From contig NC_132892.1 in the NCBI RefSeq assembly GCF_030463535.1, forward strand, positions 29,604,341-29,668,340: 64,000 nt of DNA, given 5' to 3'. Below, piece after piece: positions 55,380-64,000 of the stretch. The position numbers and the translations under genes were made by a program. The notes beneath the pieces were generated by a model. It ran no database searches and was not told the origin of the DNA. It saw nothing but the letters and a program-made list of their open reading frames with translations. Every line of letters starts with the position of its first letter. The first letter of the stretch is position 1. The stretch comes from Salminus brasiliensis. Taxonomy: Eukaryota > Chordata > Actinopteri > Characiformes > Bryconidae.

Positions 55380-56560
55380 TCGAGCCTGCCTGGCTGGGGG
55401 GTCATTCAGTTCACCGGGGGGAAACGAAACGACACGACGAGCTCGCGCGTGAGCGTGCGACCATGGCAGCTTCACGAGCGGCACGCGACTCTTTCTTCTC
55501 GGCCTGGTTCTGCTCCTCGTGAAGCCTTTCCTCCTTTCTTTCTCTGCACGCGCAAAAACGACAACAACGGCAGTGCTCGAGCTAAAAGAGGTCCGCATGG
55601 TGGAAGCGCGAGCGGTGCAAAGCTGAAGGAAGCTCGAGCTGAAGGAAGGGAGGGAGGAAGGCAGGCAGGCAGGCAGGCAGCCTGCGAAATACACCCCCCT
55701 CTTAATAACACGCTAGCACCGCGCCGAAACACGCCACTACACCACCGAGCAACCCTGAGCACGGGCGCGATCGCGAGGGCGAGCACCCGTCCCACCCTAA
55801 AGGTTACAACAACTACTACTACTGCTGCTGCTGCTGTTTCTACAGACGTCTCGCGCTCGATCTGCGTGACAGGTATCCCTTATTACAAGTTTGCATTTAA
55901 TGTATATGCGTGTGTGCGCGCGCGCGCGCGCGTGCATGTGTGAGAGAGTGGGTGATGGAGAATGCAATGCGATGATAATAATGATGATGATGATGATGAT
56001 GGGTGGTGGCACGAGCCTCTGTGCTTAGCTCTGCGGCTAGCTTGGATGGCTGTCTGGCTCGTGCGTGTGTGTGCGTGTGTGTATATATACGTGTATATGC
56101 ATGTATGTATGTATGTATGTGTGTGTGTGTATGTATGTGTGTGCGTGCACGCGCGCCCCCTCCTTCCCCCCCGTGTTGTGTATGTACACCCGGGGATGCG
56201 CGCGTGCTGATGCTTTTCGGCCTCGAAAAACAAAACGGCCCCTTCTCTGCCATTGAGACCCCCGACAGTGTTTGCAGATGAGCCAGTTTAGCAGAAACAC
56301 GGCCATTTATGTGTAATATCCCCACTGTTTATTCGTTATTGTTGTTGTTTGTTGTTTATTCGCATCAAAACAAACACCGGGGCCCCGTTGTCTTGACAGC
56401 GGCGGTTCCTGGTCCTCCATTTTGATTCTAATCAACTGCGAATAAGGGAGAAGAGAAGGGGGAACGCACACAGATACATTCATCCCACGTTTCTACTCAT
56501 TTTACGGTCTTCCCCCCTTTTTCTCTCTCAGTCTTCTGCATCCAACGACCCTTACTCATC
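55280..56560. promoter_or_regulatory. CpG-rich promoter-like region, possibly bidirectional
   Basis: Dense CG dinucleotides, in contrast to the rest of the window, with (CAG)n at 55347-55380, (GGCA)n at 55661-55681, (CTG)n and (GATGAT)n. On + a likely non-coding exon could end at the donor GTGACAG|GTATCC (55872). A short upstream frame begins at the ATG 55463 (ACCATGGCAG) and stops at 55522. CCTCCATTTTGATTC at 56413-56427 resembles a YY1 site. On the other strand a Kozak-type ATG lies at 56961. Confidence 0.5.
55916..55932 (+). repeat. (CG)n alternating tract
   Basis: GCGCGCGCGCGCGCGCG, flanked by TG/CA alternation; a classic Z-DNA-forming sequence. Confidence 0.85.
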
Positions 56561-56961
56561 TTTACGTCCCCAATTGTGCATAAAATAGTGAGGCATATGA
56601 GGGCTGCGTCCATTTTTCCAGGCTAATGTTCGGCTAGCCCCGTCAATCTCAGCCTCCTTTTTAGGATGTTGCGGTGGCGGTGCTGCTGTTATATAACCGG
56701 AGCCTAAATGACACCACACGCCCTTGGAAGCAAAGGCCCGGTTGTAGTTTGTTCCCTGCACCTCCTTGCATCTCTCCTCCTCTGCTTTCCCCCGTCCGCT
56801 TTCCTTTACATCTCGTTTTTCACGCCTGACAGTAGTAATACTGGACAAACGCGAAGCTAACGCTAGCACGGGAATGCCACTAGCAGCAGCCTCCTCCTCC
56901 TCCTCCTCTTCCTCCTCCTGCTGCTGCTGCTGCTCCTGCTGCTGCTCCTGTTTCTCGGCCA
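56552..56961 (-). CDS. Candidate first coding exon with Gln/Glu tract (uncertain)
   Basis: Minus-strand ATG at 56961 in the strong context GCAGCCATGG. The frame reads MAEKQEQQQEQQQQQ, then nine Glu, AAASGIPVLALASRLSSI and KRDVKESGRGKAEEE, and stays open to 56552. The start context and CpG-rich setting fit a 5' coding exon of a regulatory protein; the true 3' splice point is not identifiable. The segment 56845-57165 is duplicated at 61072-61245, where the Gln/Glu-coding repeat is absent. It may also be chance coding in a trinucleotide-repeat-rich promoter. Confidence 0.3.
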
Positions 56962-57151
56962 TGGCTGCTTTTTGTTGACATTGCTTGGTTTCCTCATTAA
57001 ACCGCCTTCTTTCTGAACATATATATTTTTTGCTTTTTCCAAACCTCCAGCAGCCATAAACGGAGACAGGCCTCGAGACTGTAGGATGGGAAGCTTCTCC
57101 ACTGTTGTTGTTTTTTTGCCAGTGGTGGTGGTCATGTTTTTGGCATGATGC

Positions 57152-60100
57152 TGCACTATGGCACTGTAGCACTATGGCACTGTAGCACTATGGCACTGTA
57201 GCACTATGGCACTGTAGCACTGTGGCAGTATGGCACTGTAGCACTATGGCAGTATGGCACTGTAGCACTATGGCAGTATGGCAGTATGGCACTGTAGCAC
57301 TATGGCACTGTAGCACTATGGCAGTATGGCAGTATGGCACTGTAGCACTATGGCACTGTAGCACTATGGCACTGTAGCACTATGGCACTGTAGCACTGTG
57401 GCAGTATGGCACTGTAGCACTATGGCAGTATGGCACTGTAGCACTATGGCAGTATGGCAGTATGGCACTGTAGCACTATGGCACTGTAGCACTATGGCAG
57501 TATGGCAGTATGGCACTGTAGCACTATGGCAGTATGGCACTGTAGCACTATGGCAGTATGGCAGTATGGCACTGTAGCACTATGGCACTGTAGCACTATG
57601 GCACTGTAGCACTGTAGCACTATGGCACTGTAGCACTATGGCACTGTAGCACTGTAGCACTATGGCACTGTAGCACTATGGCACTGTAGCACTATGGCAC
57701 TGTAGCACTGTAGCACTATGGCAGTATGGCACTGTAGCACTATGGCAGTATGGCACTGTAGCACTATGGCACTGTGGCACTATGGCACTGTAGCACTATG
57801 GCACTGTAGCACTATGGCACTGTAGCACTATGGCAGTATGGCACTATGGCACTGTAGCACTATGGAAGTATGGCACTATGGCAGTATGGCACTGTAGCAC
57901 TGTAGCACTATGGCACTGTAGCACTATGGCACTATGGCACTATGGCAGTATGGCACTGTAGCACTGTAGCACTATGGCACTGTAGCACTATGGCAGTATG
58001 GCACTGTAGCACTATGGCACTGTAGCACTATGGCACTGTAGCACTATGGCAGTATGGCACTATGGCAGTATGGCACTGTAGCACTATGGCACTGTAGCAC
58101 TATGGCAGTATGGCACTATGGCACTGTAGCACTATGGCACTGTAGCACTATGGCAGTATGGCACTATGGCACTGTAGCACTATGGAAGTATGGCACTGTA
58201 GCACTATGGCACTGTAGCACTATGGCAGTATGGCACTGTAGCACTATGGCACTGTAGCACTGTGGCAGTATGGCACTGTAGCACTGTGGCAGTATGGCAC
58301 TGTAGCACTATGGCACTGTAGCACTATGGCAGTATGGCACTATGGCACTGTAGCACTATGGCAGTATGGCACTATGGCACTGTAGCACTATGGCAGTATG
58401 GCACTGTAGCACTATGGCAGTATGGCACTATGGCAGTATGGCACTGTAGCACTATGGCAGTATGGCACTATGGCACTGTAGCACTATGGAAGTATGGCAC
58501 TATGGCAGTATGGCACTGTAGCACTATGGCACTATGGCACTGTAGCACTATGGCAGTATGGCACTGTAGCACTGTAGCACTATGGCACTATGGCACTGTA
58601 GCACTATGGCACTATGGCAGTATGGCACTGTAGCACTATGGCACTGTAGCACTATGGCAGTATGGCACTGTAGCACTGTAGCACTATGGCACTGTAGCAC
58701 TATGGCACTGTAGCACTATGGCAGTATGGCACTATGGCAGTATGGCACTGTAGCACTATGGCACTGTAGCACTATGGCAGTATGGCACTATGGCACTGTA
58801 GCACTATGGCACTGTAGCACTATGGCAGTATGGCACTATGGCACTGTAGCACTATGGAAGTATGGCACTGTAGCACTATGGCACTGTAGCACTATGGCAG
58901 TATGGCACTGTAGCACTATGGCACTGTAGCACTGTGGCAGTATGGCACTGTAGCACTGTGGCAGTATGGCACTGTAGCACTATGGCACTGTAGCACTATG
59001 GCAGTATGGCACTATGGCACTGTAGCACTATGGCAGTATGGCACTGTAGCACTATGGCAGTATGGCACTGTAGCACTATGGCACTGTAGCACTATGGCAC
59101 TGTAGCACTATGGCAGTATGGCACTATGGCACTGTAGCACTATGGCACTGTAGCCCTATGGCAGTATGGCACTGTAGCACTATGGCAGTATGGCACTGTG
59201 GCACTATGGCACTGTAGCACTATGGCAGTATGGCACTATAGCACTGTAGCACTATGGCAGTATGGCACTATGGCACTGTAGCACTATGGCACTGTAGCAC
59301 TATGGCACTATGGCAGTATGGCACTATGGCACTGTAGCACTATGGCAGTATGGCACTGTAGCACTATGGCACTATGGCACTGTGGCACTATGGCAGTATG
59401 GCACTATGGCACTGTAGCACTATGGCAGTATGGCACTGTAGCACTATGGCAGAATGGCACTGTAGCACTATGGCAGTATGGCACTGTAGCACTATGGCAC
59501 TGTAGCACTATGGCAGTATGGCACTATGGCACTGTAGCACTGTAGCACTATGGCAGTATGGCACTATGGCACTGTAGCACTATGGCACTGTAGCACTATG
59601 GCACTATGGCACTGTAGCACTATGGCACTGTAGCACTATGGCACTATGGCAGTATGGCACTATGGCACTGTAGCACTATGGCACTGTAGCACTATGGCAC
59701 TATGGCACTGTAGCACTATGGCAGTATGGCACTATGGCACTATGGCAGTATGGCACTATGGCACTATGGCACTGTAGCACTATGGCAGTATGGCACTATG
59801 GCACTGTAGCACTATGGCAGTATGGCACTGTAGCACTATGGCAGTATGGCACTATGGCACTGTAGCACTATGGCACTATGGCACTGTAGCACTATGGCAC
59901 TGTAGTACTATGGCAGTATGGCACTATGGCACTGTAGCACTATGGCAGTATGGCACTGTAGCACTATGGCACTGTAGCACTGTAGCACTATGGCAGTATG
60001 GCACTGTAGCACTATGGCACTATGGCACTGTAGCACTATGGCAGTATGGCACTGTAGCACTGTAGCACTATGGCACTGTAGCACTATGGCACTATGGCAC

Positions 60101-60703
60101 TGTAGCACTATGGCAGTATGGCACTGTAGCACTGTAGCACTATGGCACTATGGCACTGTAGCACTATGGCACTATGGCACTATGGCACTGTGGCACTATG
60201 GCACTGTAGCACTGTAGCACTATGGCACTGTAGCACTGTGGCACTATGGCACTGTAGCACTATGGCACTGTAGCACTATGGCAGTATGGCACTATGGCAC
60301 TGTAGCAGTATGGCACTGTGGCACTATGGCACTGTAGCACTATGGCAGTATGGCACTATGGCACTGTAGCACTATGGCACTATGGCAGTATGGCACTATG
60401 GCACTGTAGCACTATGGCACTGTAGCACTATGGCAGTATGGCACTATGGCACTGTAGCACTGTAGCACTATGGCAGTATGGCACTGTAGCACTATGGCAC
60501 TATGGCAGTATGGCACTGTGGCACTGTAGCACTGTAGCACTATGGCACTGTAGCACTATGGCAGTATGGCACTGTAGCACTATGGCAGTATGGCAGTATG
60601 GCACTATGGCAGTATGGCACTATGGCACTATGGCACTGTAGCACTATGGCACTGTAGCACTATGGCACTATGGCACTGTAGCACTATGGCACTATGGCAG
60701 TAT
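57152..60703 (+). repeat. 8-bp satellite (TATGGCAC / TGTAGCAC / TATGGCAG), about 440 units
   Basis: The whole 3.55 kb parses into 8-mers: TATGGCAC, TGTAGCAC, TATGGCAG and rarer TGTGGCAG, TGTGGCAC and TATGGAAG, with almost no indels. Higher-order periods are visible: 176 bp near the left end and 672 bp in the centre. The repetitive frames (for example MAVWHYGTVALWHCS) exist because three units make 24 bp; they are not genes. Confidence 0.97.
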
Positions 60704-61014
60704 CTGGGCTGAGCTGCTGAGGTGGATACAGCCTCCTAACATTGCTCCACACCATTTTCAGAAAATCACAGCAGCTGTTATCTGTCTTTTTCGTGTTTTC
60801 CTGTGCTGGGGCATCATCCACACAGCTGCTGGGGTTTCCGTCACATCCAGTGCAGGCTAGATCCACCTTGGGAGAACATGGATATCTGGTCTGCTGCCTT
60901 GTATGTCGCCCGGTTGGTCTTCTCTCCTTTTCTTTAAGGTTGTCCGCAGCCTCGCTGGTTCACGTCTGGTAGTTTCTCTCCTCGTGGATGGAGCTGTCTG
61001 GTAAACATGGAGGA

Positions 61015-61042
61015 TGGGTGGATGGATGGATGGATGGATGCA
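61015..61042 (+). repeat. (GGAT)n microsatellite
   Basis: GGATGGGTGGATGGATGGAT type run; the paralogous copy at 61510-61540 has GGATGGCGGGATGGATGG. Confidence 0.85.
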
Positions 61043-61560
61043 GATTTGTGGAACGTCTGGAATTGAGATACGGGGCAAACGCAAGGCTGAAGCTGCCCCA
61101 GGAAAGCCACTATGCTGCCTGCTTTTTGTTGACGTTGCTTAGGAAAAGTGGGAACGACTGTGGATAGTGTAGGTTTTTAGCTTCTCGACTGTTGTTTTTG
61201 CCAGTGGTGGTGGTCATGTTTTTGGCATGATGCTGCACTATGGCACCATGGCAGTATCTAGGCTGGGTTTCTGAGATGGGACATCCTCAAATCAAGAGAT
61301 GTCTGTTTTCTTCCTGTGCTCAGGAATCATCTACACAGCTGCTGGGGTTTTCATTACATCCAGTTCAGGCTAGATCCACCTTGGAATATCATGCATGTGT
61401 GGTGTTTCCTTCCTCTGTGGGTCACCAGGTTTGTCTTCTCATTTCATTCTCAATTTTAAGGCTGTCGCCAGCCTCGCTGGTTCACGCCTGGTTCAGTTCC
61501 TCTCCACACGGATGGAAGGATGGCGGGATGGATGGCGGGATGCAGATTTGTGGACGTTAA

Positions 61561-62575
61561 TGTGCATGAAATGAGGAGAGCCCAGGAAGTGATTGTTGTC
61601 TAGACACTGGCGTTCCTGTGAAAAGCAGCCCTTTAGGCCCCCTGTTTTTTTGGGCATTAGGTGGGCTTTTGTTCCTCGTGTTGATGTACATGAATAGGGG
61701 TTGAAGGCTGTGTGTACATGGATGAGAAGCTCCGGCTAGAGCTGGTTTTCCTTTCGTTGGGGGGGTTCGGGTTTTAAACACTGCGTTTTTGTGAAGATTG
61801 ATAAGACAAATGCTAATTAATCCCAGAGATAATTGCAGGGCTATGGCAGCAACAATAGTTGTTGTCTATTTTTAGTTTTTAAATAATTTTTACATTTAAT
61901 AATTAAAAAATAATAATTTATTATTAATTATATTATTTATCTTTTGACATAAGTTTTATGTTAACCAATAGAAAAGCTGGAAAATGACCTTGATTTAAAA
62001 AAATAAATAAAATAAAATCCCCTTCTCCTCAAAGTTGCCATTTTGGACATTTTACATCATACGTTTTTCGCATGACAGCGCTGATAGATTACTATTAACG
62101 ATTAACCATACAGAGGGATTTTAAACCATTGAAACCCAACGATTGAGAGTTGTAAACAAAGTAGGAGTGCTCAGATATCCGATATTTAAATTGTTCTTGT
62201 CTGCCGAAAAATCAGGACCGTTAATCAGTGTTCCAGAGAAATACAGCATTTATTTTTGAACTGAATAAAATCTAGGTTTTTGTTTAGTACTCCAGCATCA
62301 TTTTTAATATTCTGCTCTTCTGGAGTTCAGTAAACACCTCATCAAACCTCAGCTTGTAATATCAGACGAATCTAATCATTGAAACTGATGCTGGTCGTTT
62401 TCCTGGAGCCGTTAATACCTCTAATTTCATCGTAGATCCATGAAACTAAGTCTTTCGGGTTGTTTTGGTCTTGCCGACTCTGTGATGGAGTGGTGGTGGT
62501 GGGAACTAGGGTTTGTCCCAAGTATCACCATTTTTATTTACTATCCAATCACCAATAAAGCTACCACCGTATCAT
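61561..62575. other. Intergenic or intronic stretch, no gene seen
   Basis: AT-rich after 61800. No coding evidence. Confidence 0.45.
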
Positions 62576-62825
62576 CGTTGTCCAGTGAAACGCATGTATG
62601 TTCGAAATGACGACTGAAGAAGTCAAAAATGGTCTTAACGCTGAATGGAAGTCAATGTAGAAAGATTATAATCCAAGTAATTTAGAGCATCTCTATTGGT
62701 CCACTCATCCAGAATTATTTACACAGTGTACAGAGCAGCTACAGGGTTCAAACCATGGAAAACCAAAAACAAATACATGGTTTTCCTTGGCCAGCAGCGA
62801 TATACTGTATGTATTGTTGAAGGAG
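62576..62825 (+). repeat. Interspersed repeat family B copy
   Basis: TTGTCCAGTGAAACGCATGT, GGAAGTCAATGTAGAAAGAT, TATTGGTCCACTCATCCAGA, CAGCTACAGGGTTCAAACCA and the terminal GGCCAGCAGCGATATACTGT. Terminal parts are complementary, as in the copy at 45820. Confidence 0.65.
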
Positions 62826-63364
62826 AATATTGGTAAATCTGGAAAATAGACTTTTTCTTTTAAGACTGACATAAGACTTTTGCCTCATAGTACTCTACAC
62901 GTACCCCTCCGTCACTAATGGCTTTTAAAAAAGTATGTTTCAGGTGGGAAGCTTCTCAAAACTTGTCTCAGACGTCAGGCAGTGCACTCATGACAGGTTT
63001 ATGTAATAACGCTCTGTAATGGAGCTTTTAGAGGCGTTAAACTTTTCAGACGTCTGATTCCATTCACCACAAATGTGAGCAATTCCGGTAAGTTTCCCTA
63101 GACTGGAGCGTTTCACACCAAACCCACCCTGAGTGACTCTGGGTTTGCACCTTTACCAAGTAATTGTACAGTAATTTTAAATAGTTCAATTAAATTACAT
63201 CATTAAAAACATTGCCCCCGTTTTTATTACCTGATGTGGGGAGATAGCTTTAGTCCTAATAGTCTGATTATGGGCTCTGGTTACATGGTTGCCAAAAAGC
63301 CCTTTATTCCATTCACCTCGCTAAACAAATGTTTACATTCTGTGTATGTAGTTGGATGTTGAAT
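62826..63364. other. Intergenic or intronic stretch, no gene seen
   Basis: No coding frame or recognised repeat. Confidence 0.45.
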
Positions 63365-64000
63365 TAAAGGGGTCACTGTTGGATGCTGTTTAAGAGGGAC
63401 ACTGTGGGAGAATAATGCCAGATAAAGGGGGCACTGTTGTAGAATAATGCCAGTTATAGGGGCACCGGTGGGAAATAATGGCAGTTAAAGCTGGTATTGT
63501 TGGGGAATAAGGCTGGTTGTAGGGGACACTGTTGGGGAAGAATGCTAGTTGTAGGGGACACTGTTGGGGAATAATCCTGGAGATGGGGTAACTGTTTGGG
63601 AATAATTCCGGTGATGGGGTCACTGTTTGGGAATAATCCTGGAGATGGGGTAACTGTTTGGGAATAATGCCGGTGATGGGGTCACTGTTTGGGAATAATG
63701 CCGGTGATGGGGTCACTGTTTGGGAATAATCCTGGAGATGGGGTCACTGTTTGGGGAATAATCCTGGAGATGGGGTCACTGTTTGGGGAATAATGCCAGT
63801 GATGGGGTCACTGTTTGGGGAATAATGCCAGTGATGGGGTCACTGTTGGGAGAATAATGCCAGTGATGGGGTCAGTGTTTGGGGAATAATGCCAGTGATG
63901 GGGTCACTGTTTGGGGAATAATGCCAGTGATGGGGTCACTGTTGGAGAATAATGCCAGTGATTGGGTCAGTGTTTGGAGAATAATGCCAGTGATGGGGTC
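63365..64000 (+). repeat. Minisatellite, 31-32-bp unit, continuing past the window edge
   Basis: Units of GATGGGGTCACTGTTTGGGG followed by AATAATGCCAGT repeat about 20 times. The left units are more diverged (GGGGCACTGTTGTAGAATAATGCC) and the right ones nearly uniform. The end of the array lies outside the window. Confidence 0.95.

Larger units (their letters stand above)
56845..61560 (+). repeat. Tandem duplication split by the 8-bp satellite
   Basis: Left part L1 (56845-57165) pairs with L2 (61072-61245): shared CTGCTTTTTGTTGAC and GCCAGTGGTGGTGGTCATGT. Right part R1 (60706-61085) pairs with R2 (61253-61555): shared CACAGCTGCTGGGGTTT, GGCTAGATCCACCTTGG and AGCCTCGCTGGTTCACG. In copy 1 the satellite separates L1 from R1; in copy 2 L2 and R2 are joined by CTATGGCACCATGGCAGTAT. 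Confidence 0.85.

Noticed and set aside
55299..55943. + strand 214-codon frame with Ser and Thr/Ala runs
   Set aside because: It starts inside the TCTGGCAACC repeat module and consists of translated trinucleotide repeats; more likely promoter and 5' UTR.
57152..60703. Many WHYGTVALWHCST-type open frames as a Trp/His-rich protein
   Set aside because: Pure product of an 8-bp satellite read every 24 bp; frames begin and end wherever the variant order creates TAG.

Overview
The window is animal nuclear DNA. It has spliced genes with GT/AG introns, AATAAA signals, tRNA-derived SINEs, L2 and Rex-type LINE remnants, many Tc1/mariner relics, CA/TA microsatellites and very large minisatellites. The mixture of transposon families points to a teleost fish, probably an otophysan (characin or catfish group). 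That placement is from family knowledge only and is not proven here.

Layout. 1-146 is the last coding exon of a gene entering from the left; its product ends with a PPPY motif and I do not recognise it. 147-21,600 is intergenic and repeat-dominated: a ~600-bp tandem repeat, Tc1/mariner fragments, a 250-bp inverted repeat with a strong hairpin, a 73-bp minisatellite, a 1.8-kb degenerate telomere-like (CCCTAA) array, a Rex-type LINE, SINEs, and several degenerate minisatellites. 21,600-40,700 holds the main gene content: three paralogous genes (two on +, one on -) of the C-type lysozyme/alpha-lactalbumin superfamily. 40,700-48,300 is again intergenic. 48,363-50,450 is a 15-bp minisatellite that abuts a pair of convincing coding exons on the minus strand (50,406-50,860). 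52,280-53,300 carries repeated modules with CTCF-like cores. 53,980-55,340 carries a dispersed TCTGGCAACC motif. 55,280-57,150 is a CpG-rich, promoter-like region. 57,152-60,703 is a 3.5-kb pure 8-bp satellite sitting inside a tandem duplication whose second copy still has the unexpanded state. 63,365-64,000 is a 31-32-bp minisatellite that runs off the right edge.

The most interesting item is the lysozyme/alpha-lactalbumin-like cluster. All three genes share five-exon-type architecture, phases and exon lengths (exon 3 is 61 nt in all; exon 4 is 51 nt and exon 5 is 67 nt in the two complete genes). Both lysozyme catalytic residues are replaced, while the alpha-lactalbumin-type calcium loop and the cysteine pattern are kept. 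In each gene exon 2 is enlarged by a long, low-complexity insert at the same place, between the helix-B region and the first beta strand. The inserts are unrelated in sequence and opposite in charge: a basic Lys/Pro repeat (gene 1), an Arg plus Ser-x-Glu mixed block (gene 2), and an acidic Ser-Gly/Pro block (gene 3). The common scaffold with three charge-distinct disordered inserts suggests a secreted matrix, mucus or egg/sperm-surface system; its role is not shown by the sequence.
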